In this document: in pieces, positions 7,540 through 14,908 of the stretch
Layout: every line of letters begins with the position of its first letter
Position numbering within the stretch: position 1 is the first letter of the stretch
The notes under the pieces: model-generated
The model's database searches: none
Seen by the model: the letters and a program-made list of their open reading frames with translations, nothing else
Told to the model about the DNA's origin: nothing
Virus record (IMG/VR): IMGVR_UViG_3300046003_006061
Location: 1-46,612 of that record
Reading direction: 5' to 3' (one strand)
From: a virus
Length of the DNA stretch: 46,612 nucleotides
Program-made: the position numbers and the translations under genes

Positions 7540-8049
7540 ATGGGTAAGTATCAATCAACAAAACTATTCGACAATTATTCAGTAGCAATCAGACAATGGA
7601 AAGCACAACATTCACATTGTCAGTTACTTCATGGTTATGCATTAGAATTCAAAGTATGGTTTGAATCAATTGAACCTTTAGAGGAAAATCAATTAGATGA
7701 AATGAACTGGATTATGGATTATGGTGGATTCAAATCACTTCCTAAAGGAGGAGAATCAGTTGAAGAATTAAAGAAAACAGGAAACGGATTAAAAGATTGG
7801 ATGGACTATATGTGGGACCACACTCTATTAATTGAGAAAGATGATCCACAATTAGAAACATTCCAGTACATGCAAGAATTAGGATTATGTCATTTAAGAG
7901 TTATGGACAAAATTGGAGCTGAATCAGCTGCTAAAATGGTTTATGACAAGTTTAATGATGTAATGTCTAAAAGTGGTGGTGGTAGAGTAAAAGTAGTAAA
8001 AGTAGAGTGTTGGGAAGCACCTAAGAATTCATCAATTTATATTGGGTAG
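7540..8049 (+). CDS. queD: 6-pyruvoyl-tetrahydropterin synthase / QueD-like protein
   Basis: A 169-residue member of the PTPS/QueD family. QueD makes 6-carboxy-tetrahydropterin from dihydroneopterin triphosphate in the 7-deazaguanine pathway. The conserved cysteine (C27), LHG (30-32), MDYGGFK (from 59), the DH pair (D93-H94) followed by TLL, and a late ECWEAP segment are visible. It is longer than the 121-residue E. coli enzyme. Two of the usual three zinc histidines seem absent: the HGH motif is HGY (Y33) and the first histidine (FxAxH) has no clear counterpart. It may therefore be diverged. QueE and FolE genes nearby support a deazaguanine role. Confidence 0.8.
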   Translation: MGKYQSTKLFDNYSVAIRQWKAQHSHCQLLHGYALEFKVWFESIEPLEENQLDEMNWIMDYGGFKSLPKGGESVEELKKTGNGLKDWMDYMWDHTLLIEKDDPQLETFQYMQELGLCHLRVMDKIGAESAAKMVYDKFNDVMSKSGGGRVKVVKVECWEAPKNSSIYIG

Positions 8050-8050
8050 T

Positions 8051-8185
8051 ATGGCTGTAGCAGGACATACTCTAACAATGGATGAATTCCATCAGTACTT
8101 ACAGAATGTAATAGACTCTGACTTAAATCTAAGACAAAAAGTAGTAGCAGTAGAAAGGTATATAAAAAACATAACAGGAAGATGA
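8051..8185 (+). CDS. Small hypothetical protein, 44 aa
   Basis: An ATG one base after the queD stop opens a 44-codon frame (MAVAGHTLTMDEFHQYLQNV...) ending at 8183-8185. The product reads as two amphipathic helices. It overlaps the next small gene by 4 bases (ATGA). Tight packing between queD and queE supports it; function unknown. Confidence 0.6.
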   Translation: MAVAGHTLTMDEFHQYLQNVIDSDLNLRQKVVAVERYIKNITGR

Positions 8186-8358
8186 AAAGAATAGTTATAA
8201 AATTTATTATGTTTTTAGCTAATAAGCTAGGATATGATATTGTATTAATAAAATACACTTCTGGAGAGATTTCACTGCAGGGAGATAGAAGGCTTTTAAA
8301 CTTTGTAGATACTATCAAGTATATGCAGCATATTCGAAAAGTAAAAAATATAGAATAA
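8182..8358 (+). CDS. Small hypothetical protein, 58 aa
   Basis: Starts in the stop of the previous small gene (ATGA) and ends one base before the queE start. The basic N-terminus (MKRIVIKFIMFLANKLGYDI) could lie on a membrane. A longer antisense frame here is a shadow of these small genes. Function unknown. Confidence 0.55.
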   Translation: MKRIVIKFIMFLANKLGYDIVLIKYTSGEISLQGDRRLLNFVDTIKYMQHIRKVKNIE

Positions 8359-8359
8359 A

Positions 8360-9133
8360 ATGAAAAGAATAGAAGACTATAACAAAACACTTCCCATTGT
8401 AGAGCTATATACAGCAGTACAATCAGAAGGAAGTAGAGCCGGTTATCCAACCGTAGTAATCAGAACAACAGGCTGTACTCATAGATGTTGGTTTGGTGAA
8501 GGTGGATGGTGCGATTCTTGGTACACAAGTATTCATCCTGAAAAAGGACATATTAGTTTCCAAGACATCATTAACATGTATGATGCAAATCCTCACATCA
8601 CAGAGATGATGTTAACAGGAGGATCACCAACAATGCATCCAGCATTAGTAAACGAATTAACACATTTTGCACATGAAAGAAATATTTTCATTACAATTGA
8701 GACCGAAGGAAGTCATTTTCTTGAAACGGATTACCCAATCAACCTGTTATCAATTTCTCCGAAATTTTCTAACTCTGTCCCTAAAGTTGGTATTCTCACC
8801 CCTCAAGGAGATGTGGTTGACGATAAAATGGTTAAGCAACACAACAAATTAAGATTGAATTATGAGGCAATGGCTAAATCAATCGCTTACCATTCTGACT
8901 ATCATCTGAAACCAGTATGGGATGGAGAGGATCAACAAGCATTGGAAGAAATTATGGGTTGTATTAAGGTACTAGACATACCTCAAGACAAAGTATGGTT
9001 CATGCCAGCTGGTGATTCAAGAGAAGCTTTATTCAAATCATATCCAAAAATGTTTGATTGGGTGAGAGATAATGGTTATAGATTAACCTGGAGACCTCAC
9101 ATCATAGCTTTCGAATCTGAGAGATGTGTGTGA
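8360..9133 (+). CDS. queE: 7-carboxy-7-deazaguanine synthase (QueE-like radical SAM enzyme)
   Basis: QueE converts 6-carboxy-tetrahydropterin to 7-carboxy-7-deazaguanine. The N-terminal ELYTAVQSEG, the substrate/SAM region TVVIRTTGCTHRC, the LTGGSPTMHP motif, a TIETEGS strand and a SPKFSNSVP segment match the family. The iron-sulfur cysteines are C39, C43 and C51, spaced CX3CX7C instead of the usual CX3CX2C; QueE proteins are known to vary in this loop. At 257 residues it is within the family range. With QueD and FolE it forms the route to 7-carboxy-7-deazaguanine. No QueC is present in this window. Confidence 0.85.
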   Translation: MKRIEDYNKTLPIVELYTAVQSEGSRAGYPTVVIRTTGCTHRCWFGEGGWCDSWYTSIHPEKGHISFQDIINMYDANPHITEMMLTGGSPTMHPALVNELTHFAHERNIFITIETEGSHFLETDYPINLLSISPKFSNSVPKVGILTPQGDVVDDKMVKQHNKLRLNYEAMAKSIAYHSDYHLKPVWDGEDQQALEEIMGCIKVLDIPQDKVWFMPAGDSREALFKSYPKMFDWVRDNGYRLTWRPHIIAFESERCV

Positions 9134-9161
9134 TAATGTTTAAAGATCAAAAATAGGTATA

Positions 9162-9198
9162 GTTTTCTGGGAGTTATTAATATTTATATTAAACATAA
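9162..9198 (+). promoter_or_regulatory. Possible weak promoter for the HNH gene
   Basis: TATATTAAACATAA at 9185-9198 resembles the downstream half of the phage promoter motif, but the position 23 bases upstream reads GTTTT rather than TTG. The overlapping AATATTTAT is shared with a few other gene junctions. The gap 9134-9201 holds nothing else. Confidence 0.35.
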
Positions 9199-9201
9199 AG
9201 T

Positions 9202-9828
9202 ATGAAACAGCTCCCATATAAACACACCTGCCAAAAATGTAATACTGATTTTAGATCTAAAGGTCCTAATAACAAATATTGTTCTAAAGAATGTAAACAT
9301 CAAGCCTATTTTGAAAATTCTAAATTATATGATTGTAAAGTCTGTAATAAGAAATTTCAAGGTTCTACAAACAATCAAAATAAGTTCTGTTCTAAAAAAT
9401 GTTATGGGTCTAGAATGGCTACCCATCCTCAAGAATTCAATATGGTTCAACGAGCTGAAAAAATGAGAGAAGGTTGGGATGAAAGTTCTTGGAAAAAGTC
9501 AATTCAAACTCGAAAAGATAATGGTAACATTATTGATTGGGATATAGCTAAATGGAAACAATATTGGCGTAGATGTAATGATTTAACACGTAAAATCCGC
9601 GCTGAAATGTTAAAATCATGGGATGGTATTGATTACATAGATGGTGAGTATATACGCGATAATCTCGCGTTACATTACACACATGGTGATTACCCAACAT
9701 TAGACCATCTTATACCTCGAAGTGAAGGATTTAAAAAAGGATTAACACCATACGAAATTACCACCTCAGAAAATCTGAAGTGGACTAAAAGAAGAAATAA
9801 TAGTAAAAAATATAATAATGGATTTTAG
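9202..9828 (+). CDS. HNH endonuclease with two zinc-finger-like modules
   Basis: Two Cys4-type modules lie in the first 75 residues (CQKC...CSKEC and CKVC...CSKKC). A C-terminal HNH nuclease core follows: LDHLIPRSEG, then SENLKWTKRRNNSKK. This is the arrangement of free-standing phage homing endonucleases, which cut DNA and spread into intact loci. It sits between queE and folE in its own unit, splitting the deazaguanine genes. The end overlaps the next gene by 11 bases. Confidence 0.85.
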   Translation: MKQLPYKHTCQKCNTDFRSKGPNNKYCSKECKHQAYFENSKLYDCKVCNKKFQGSTNNQNKFCSKKCYGSRMATHPQEFNMVQRAEKMREGWDESSWKKSIQTRKDNGNIIDWDIAKWKQYWRRCNDLTRKIRAEMLKSWDGIDYIDGEYIRDNLALHYTHGDYPTLDHLIPRSEGFKKGLTPYEITTSENLKWTKRRNNSKKYNNGF

Positions 9829-10018
9829 AGAAGCTCATTTAACCGAAGTAGATATACTAAACACCTTATGGTGGATGTGGAGTAATTCACAACTTACTTT
9901 AGGTGATGTAAAATTTCATGCGGAATGTTTGGATCTCGAAATAGAGTTCATTACATTAGACGGATATAAATTTATAAGTAAAGATAAAAAAACAACTTAT
10001 TCTTATGACAGAAAATAA
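9818..10018 (+). CDS. Hypothetical protein, 66 aa
   Basis: Starts inside the end of the HNH gene and overlaps folE by 14 bases. The protein is acidic and rich in aromatic residues (NTLWWMWSNSQLTLGDV), with a strand-rich second half. No family recognised. Confidence 0.6.
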   Translation: MDFREAHLTEVDILNTLWWMWSNSQLTLGDVKFHAECLDLEIEFITLDGYKFISKDKKTTYSYDRK

Positions 10019-10703
10019 TAGAAAGAAAATCCACAATGATTTAGAAGTGGTACAAGAAGGTTTTGCAAATGGTGTTGCACCTGGGTTCCCATTAAGTACT
10101 GAGGCAAAATTAATTATGATTGAAGATGCTGCTGAAGCCTATGGTAAATTTTTAGATGCATTAGGTTGTGATTGGAAAAATGATCCAAACTCATCTGATA
10201 CACCAAGACGTGTAGCTAAAGCTTATGTTAATGATTTATGGAAAGGTAGATACACCCCAATGTCAGAAATCACTTCATTTCCTTCAGACGGTTATGATGG
10301 AATTGTAATCGAAAGAAATATTCCATTAACATCAATGTGTTCACATCACCACCAAACAATTGGAGGAGTAGTTCATATTGGTTATGTAGTAGGTGAAAAT
10401 GGTAGAGTAATTGGTTTATCTAAATTAAATCGTATTGTAGAACATTTTGGAAGAAGAGGTGCTATTCAAGAACAATTAACATCTGCCATTCATCAAGCAG
10501 TAAATAAAATTTGTGAAAATAATAGAGGTGTAATTGTTTCTATTGTTGGTACTCACAATTGTGTATCTTGTAGAGGTGTTAAACATCAAGGTGCGTCAAT
10601 GGTTACAACTAAAGCATCAGGTGTATTTTTAGAAAATGGAAACTTAGCAAGAGAAGAATTTTTTGATTCAATCAAAATCAATAACGGTAACCATCCAGTA
10701 TAA
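10005..10703 (+). CDS. folE: GTP cyclohydrolase I
   Basis: Converts GTP to dihydroneopterin triphosphate, the shared precursor of folate and 7-deazaguanine. Family motifs are clear: DTPRRVAKAY, the zinc site MCSHHH (C112, H115), GLSKLNRIVEHFGRR, QEQLT and the last zinc ligand in NCVSCRGVKHQGA (C186). At 232 residues it is slightly longer than E. coli FolE (222) because of an N-terminal extension. The start overlaps the upstream gene by 14 bases. In this locus it most likely feeds QueD and QueE; a role in folate supply for ThyA is also possible. Confidence 0.95.
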   Translation: MTENNRKKIHNDLEVVQEGFANGVAPGFPLSTEAKLIMIEDAAEAYGKFLDALGCDWKNDPNSSDTPRRVAKAYVNDLWKGRYTPMSEITSFPSDGYDGIVIERNIPLTSMCSHHHQTIGGVVHIGYVVGENGRVIGLSKLNRIVEHFGRRGAIQEQLTSAIHQAVNKICENNRGVIVSIVGTHNCVSCRGVKHQGASMVTTKASGVFLENGNLAREEFFDSIKINNGNHPV

Positions 10704-11104
10704 TGGCTTTAAAAATACAAAATAAAATCTACTTAAGTTGGGATGATATGTCCCAACTAGTAGATACATTATGTGAAAAAATTATTACTGAAATACCTAA
10801 CATAGACTCAGTATTTGGTATAGCTAGAGGTGGTTTAATACCTGCTGTTATGGTTTCTCATAAATTAAATTTACCTTGGTCAAATGTAATGTTACCTAAT
10901 ACATTAGTAATAGATGACATAGCAGATACAGGACATACCTTAAAAAATACAGTAGGCTGTTACACAGCCACGTTACATTACAAACCACACACTTCATGTT
11001 TTAAACCCAACATTTACGCGGCTTTACATGAGGGAGATGAATGGGTCATATACCCATGGGAAAGAAAAGATTCAGAACATATACAAGACTATTTAAAAAA
11101 GTAA
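10703..11104 (+). CDS. Purine-type phosphoribosyltransferase
   Basis: A 133-residue type I phosphoribosyltransferase. The PRPP-binding loop LVIDDIADTGHTL is complete, an upstream FGIARGGLIPAVM segment fits the family, and WVIYPWE near the C-terminus is typical of the xanthine/hypoxanthine (Gpt) branch. It would attach or remove ribose-phosphate on a purine base. It directly follows folE (TAATG overlap), so a deazapurine substrate is conceivable, but ordinary xanthine or guanine salvage is the simpler reading. Confidence 0.8.
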   Translation: MALKIQNKIYLSWDDMSQLVDTLCEKIITEIPNIDSVFGIARGGLIPAVMVSHKLNLPWSNVMLPNTLVIDDIADTGHTLKNTVGCYTATLHYKPHTSCFKPNIYAALHEGDEWVIYPWERKDSEHIQDYLKK

Positions 11105-11108
11105 AAAC

Positions 11109-11633
11109 ATGATTACAGAACCAAGAGTACCTTTTATTGACGAGGTAGAAGAATTTAATGCCGTAATGGGCAAACCTAATAACTATGAACCAAACATCCC
11201 CGAAAGAAAAGAATGGGAATTTGTATACAATTTCATCCTTGAGGAATTGGAAGAATATAGAGAAGCTTGCGAAGCAGGAGACATCGTTGAGGTTCTGGAT
11301 GCTTTGTGTGATATTACTTATGTTGCCACTGGGAACGGTGCTATGTTACATGGCCTTAAGGATAAGGTATGGCCGGCATATCAAGAAGTACAAGCTTCAA
11401 ATTTATCAAAAGCTTGCCAAACTGAAGAAGAAGCTAAAGCAACTGTCATTCAAAGATCGAGTGAGCAAGGTGAAGAGTGTCATTACGAAAAAGTTGGAGA
11501 CTATTTTATCGTATATAGATCAAGAGACAGAAAAGTAATGAAAAATGTTAATTATTTCAAACCTGACTTAAGACAATTCTTTACAGATAAAGAAATACAA
11601 AAATCATATTTAAAACAAATTACTAATATTTAA
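11109..11633 (+). CDS. MazG/PRA-PH-like nucleotide pyrophosphohydrolase
   Basis: The first 100 residues carry the all-alpha NTP-pyrophosphatase pattern: EELEEYREACEAGD, then VEVLDALCDITYVATG, the metal-binding E-x-x-E and D-x-x-x-D type helices. The C-terminal part (from about residue 105) is extra. Such enzymes hydrolyse (d)NTPs to monophosphates and could adjust the dNTP pool beside ThyA and FolE. A second open frame overlapping it in another phase (11185-11538) is a shadow. Confidence 0.8.
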   Translation: MITEPRVPFIDEVEEFNAVMGKPNNYEPNIPERKEWEFVYNFILEELEEYREACEAGDIVEVLDALCDITYVATGNGAMLHGLKDKVWPAYQEVQASNLSKACQTEEEAKATVIQRSSEQGEECHYEKVGDYFIVYRSRDRKVMKNVNYFKPDLRQFFTDKEIQKSYLKQITNI

Positions 11634-11644
11634 AATAAATTAAC

Positions 11645-11950
11645 ATGAATGGAATTGAAGTTATTGTACTAATTGCATCTATAGTGATAGTATCAGCAGG
11701 AATTGGATATTACATGAACTATGGACAACCTACTCTAAAAAGTATGGAAGAAGATCCTAAAAAAGACATTACAACTTGCCGCACCCAAGCATCACTAACT
11801 CAGTCTGCTATGGAACTTATCAAAGAAATTGAAAAAGTAACAAATGTACCAACTACACAGGAAGAATCACAGCAATTAGCAAAAGATATTGTAGATGTAG
11901 TAACAACACCTGCTAAAAAGAAGAAAAAATATTACCCTAAGAAAAAGTAA
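11645..11950 (+). CDS. Membrane-anchored hypothetical protein, 101 aa
   Basis: One N-terminal membrane segment (residues 4-24) is followed by a soluble helical region and a very basic tail (AKKKKKYYPKKK). It probably sits in the inner membrane with the tail inside the cell. It separates the nucleotide genes from the polymerase. Family unknown. Confidence 0.65.
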   Translation: MNGIEVIVLIASIVIVSAGIGYYMNYGQPTLKSMEEDPKKDITTCRTQASLTQSAMELIKEIEKVTNVPTTQEESQQLAKDIVDVVTTPAKKKKKYYPKKK

Positions 11951-11976
11951 TAATATCAATTAATAAAAGGTTATAA

Positions 11977-13707
11977 ATGAGTTATAAAAACATTTCAACC
12001 CAAACATTGGGTAAAAATAGACATGCTATTACATTATGGACAGATGATGGTGTAGAGCAATACGAATTTCAAAATTATGCCTACGAGAAATGTTACCAAA
12101 ATGAAGCGACTCATACTGGTTTAAAAGGAGAACCATTACGTAAAATTACATATTGGGATAAAAATAACCCATTCCTGCATTATCATGATATGCCGGTTCA
12201 TCAAAAATTCCTAATAGACAAATATGGAACTAATGATGAACCGTCTATTACTCATCAAGAAATATTTTTTGATATTGAGATTGAAATGGGTGGTGCTTTA
12301 ACTCCTGAATATATTAGAAGAGCTCCTAAACCTGTTACATCAATTGCTTGGTGGCATCGTCAGCATGATAAATGGTATATCTTAATTTTAGACAAACATA
12401 ACCATATAGAAAAAACAGTAATAGGTAATAAAACTATAATACCAGTACCTACTGAAAGAGATTTATTATCTAAATTTCTTAATTACTTAAATAAAGTCAA
12501 CCCCGATATTTTAATAGGTTATAATAGTGATTATTTTGATATACCTTACCTATATTATAGAATTTTAAATCAATTAGGTGAACGTAGGGCAAATGCTTTA
12601 TCCCCAATTGGTAAAGTTAAAGAACAAAAATTCACTAATGAGTCAGGAATGACCTTCTATAATGAAGACCAACCAATTAGAATTGAAGGTATGTATTCAT
12701 TAGATTATATAAGAATGCATAAAAAATATTCATTTTCGGATGAACCTTCTTATAAATTAGATGTATTAGGTGAAAAATATTGTAAACTTCCTAAAATTGA
12801 ATATGAAGGTAGTTTAGATAGGTTATTTGAAACCGATAAAGAAAAATTTATCGCTTATAACTTCCGAGATGTTGAGATTGTAAAAGAATTAGATGCTAAA
12901 TTCAACTACATCAACTTAACAAAAAACTTAGCACACAAAGGTAAAATACATTATGATGACGTTTACCAATCATCAAAAATTCATGATGGTGCTATTTCAG
13001 CTTATTTATTATCTCAAGATATAATTCCTCCATCAAGAGATAGAAATCCAATTAAAAAAGCTAATTACGCTGGTGGTTATTTATTTTGCCCCAAAGCAGG
13101 TCTATATAGATACATGTTTGATGAGGATTTAACATCACTATATCCTTCAATTATTATGTCTCTTAATATTGGTAAAGAAACTTTAGTAGGTAGAATTATA
13201 GATATTAATGATAGAAATAATCGATTAGGTTTAAATGATTTAATAGAAGATACCTCTGATAGACCACACGTAACTGAATGGTTTATGAATAGAGATAAAT
13301 TCAATAAAATTGATTGGACTAGTTCTAAATTAGTTAAACTACTTCAACAATATGATTTGGCTATCTCAGCAAATGGTGTTATATTTCGTACTGACACGCC
13401 ATCAGTATTATCAACTATATTAGATAAATGGTTTGATGAAAGGGTATTGTATAAAAACCAAATGAAAAAGGCTTACAAGTCTGGTGATACAGTAGCAGGT
13501 GAGAAATATCACTTACTGCAATATACAATGAAGATCTTATTAAATAGTTTATATGGCGCTACAGCATTACCTTCATTTAGATACGGAAATGTTATATTAT
13601 CAGAAGCTATTACATTAAGTGGTCAAAGAATTATTCAAGAATCAGCACTTTGTGCTAATAGACATATGAATAAGGTATTAAAGGGAGAAATTAAATTAGA
13701 TATATAA
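11977..13707 (+). CDS. 43A: Family B DNA polymerase, N-terminal part (gp43-like)
   Basis: Carries the 3'-5' exonuclease domain: Exo I FFDIEIE (D99, E101), Exo II IGYNSDYFD and Exo III YNFRDVE. Polymerase motif A (DLTSLYPS, D384) and motif B (KILLNSLYG, K519-G527) follow. The protein stops at residue 576, before motif C, which carries the second catalytic aspartate pair. Motif C is at the start of the separate gene at 13972. The two halves together match a T4 gp43-type enzyme of about 890 residues, so this is a split polymerase. The stop overlaps the next ATG (TAATG). No intein sequence is visible at the break. Confidence 0.93.
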   Translation: MSYKNISTQTLGKNRHAITLWTDDGVEQYEFQNYAYEKCYQNEATHTGLKGEPLRKITYWDKNNPFLHYHDMPVHQKFLIDKYGTNDEPSITHQEIFFDIEIEMGGALTPEYIRRAPKPVTSIAWWHRQHDKWYILILDKHNHIEKTVIGNKTIIPVPTERDLLSKFLNYLNKVNPDILIGYNSDYFDIPYLYYRILNQLGERRANALSPIGKVKEQKFTNESGMTFYNEDQPIRIEGMYSLDYIRMHKKYSFSDEPSYKLDVLGEKYCKLPKIEYEGSLDRLFETDKEKFIAYNFRDVEIVKELDAKFNYINLTKNLAHKGKIHYDDVYQSSKIHDGAISAYLLSQDIIPPSRDRNPIKKANYAGGYLFCPKAGLYRYMFDEDLTSLYPSIIMSLNIGKETLVGRIIDINDRNNRLGLNDLIEDTSDRPHVTEWFMNRDKFNKIDWTSSKLVKLLQQYDLAISANGVIFRTDTPSVLSTILDKWFDERVLYKNQMKKAYKSGDTVAGEKYHLLQYTMKILLNSLYGATALPSFRYGNVILSEAITLSGQRIIQESALCANRHMNKVLKGEIKLDI

Positions 13708-13970
13708 TGGCACTAAAAGGACAATCAATTAGAAATGGAGTTACTATTACTCAAAACGGTAAACCAGTTGATAAAAAAGTAATTATCGAGGCAAGTGAAA
13801 GTTGGACTGAACAACAAGAATCATTCTTTAAGAAAATGCTTAAACAAGGTGGTAAATGTAAAGTAGGTGGAGAGTTATATGATATTACTCTTAAAGAGAG
13901 ATCTGACATTGACTCAAGAGGGAACAGACCAATAAATATACCTCCAATACCAGGAGAAAGAACATTTTAA
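13707..13970 (+). CDS. Hypothetical protein inserted between the polymerase halves, 87 aa
   Basis: A small basic protein with a Gly/Lys-rich N-terminus and a helix (ESWTEQQESFFKKMLKQGGKCKVGGE). It lies exactly between the two polymerase genes, overlapping the first by 1 base and ending 1 base before the second. It has no HNH, GIY-YIG or LAGLIDADG motif, so it is not an obvious homing endonuclease. It might be a remnant of the insertion that split the gene, or a third subunit. Family not recognised. Confidence 0.7.
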   Translation: MALKGQSIRNGVTITQNGKPVDKKVIIEASESWTEQQESFFKKMLKQGGKCKVGGELYDITLKERSDIDSRGNRPINIPPIPGERTF

Positions 13971-13971
13971 T

Positions 13972-14907
13972 ATGAAACATTTAGAAGATACTCCATGGTG
14001 GATTTGTGATGAAGGAGACTTCAACTTTTGCGCCTATGTGGATACTGACTCTAATTACTTTAATGCTGAACCTTTACTAAAGCATCTATACCCTGACTTT
14101 GATGAAAAGCCAGATGATGAAAAAGATGATTTACTAGAAAAAGTAGCTCTAAAATATCAAGATATTATAACTGAACATTATAATAATTTAGCTAGGGATA
14201 CTTTCAATATTAAATCTCACCGTTTGGAAATGAAAACTGAGTGTGTTATTCGTTCAGCTTATTTTAGAGCTACAAGACGATATGCTCAATGGATTACGAA
14301 AAAAGAAGGTATTGCTAAGGAGGAATTAGATATTAAAGGTTTAGAATTTAAAAAAGCTAACTTCCCTAAATATTTTGGTAAGTTTTATCAAGAAATTCTA
14401 GAATTAATTATTAAAGGTACTCCACAAGATATAATTAATAGTAAAATACAAGACTTTAGAAATGAAGCAACTGGCAAAGATGTAGATTTTACCTTAATTG
14501 CTAATCCAACATCAGTTAAAGTATTAAATGATTATGTTGAAGCTGTTCCTAAACCCGGTAAAATATTATCTACACTTAAAAAAGGTGCCGGTGCAAATGT
14601 TAAAGCAGCTACTTGTCATAATGATTTATTAAGATTCTGGGGACTAGATAAAGATCATAGTCAAATTGTTCAAGGTGATAAAATTAAATGGGTTTATTTA
14701 AAAGATAATCCATATCAAATGGAAGCTATAGCTTTTTTAGAATTTGATTTACCTCAAAAAATGAGAGATTTTATCAATGAATATATTGATAGAGAGAAAA
14801 GTTTCGAAAGTATATTACAAAATAAATTACAAGGATTTTATGATGATCTCGAATGGGTGCTACCTCCATCAAATCCTTTAATATATAAATTCTTTACATT
14901 CAATTAA
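13972..14907 (+). CDS. 43B: Family B DNA polymerase, C-terminal part (gp43-like)
   Basis: Begins about 20 residues before motif C, YVDTDSNYF (D24-S27), which holds the catalytic aspartates. A thumb-type region follows: RRYAQWITKKEG, KGLEFKKANFPK, and the final LIYKFFTFN resembles the clamp-binding tail of T4-type polymerases. The 311 residues complete the missing part of the upstream gene without an evident gap. The active site can only form if both proteins associate. It is followed 2 bases later by the sliding clamp. Confidence 0.92.
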   Translation: MKHLEDTPWWICDEGDFNFCAYVDTDSNYFNAEPLLKHLYPDFDEKPDDEKDDLLEKVALKYQDIITEHYNNLARDTFNIKSHRLEMKTECVIRSAYFRATRRYAQWITKKEGIAKEELDIKGLEFKKANFPKYFGKFYQEILELIIKGTPQDIINSKIQDFRNEATGKDVDFTLIANPTSVKVLNDYVEAVPKPGKILSTLKKGAGANVKAATCHNDLLRFWGLDKDHSQIVQGDKIKWVYLKDNPYQMEAIAFLEFDLPQKMRDFINEYIDREKSFESILQNKLQGFYDDLEWVLPPSNPLIYKFFTFN

Positions 14908-14908
14908 A

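Noticed and set aside
8037-8450. A 137-residue open frame on the - strand
   Set aside because: It overlaps queE and two small + strand genes with good packing, has the hydrophobic biased composition of an antisense shadow, and no other gene is on the - strand.
9178-9190. TATTTATA as a T4 late promoter
   Set aside because: The T4 late element TATAAATA would lie on the - strand here, while all genes are on the + strand; the match is expected often in AT-rich DNA.
11185-11538. A second + strand frame of 117 codons inside the pyrophosphohydrolase gene
   Set aside because: The other phase encodes a recognisable MazG-like protein across the whole stretch; this frame has no family resemblance.
13705-13972. 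An intein or intron splitting the polymerase
   Set aside because: The first half ends in a normal stop without intein motifs, and the insert is a clean 87-codon gene with 1-base junctions and no intron-like structure or non-coding sequence.
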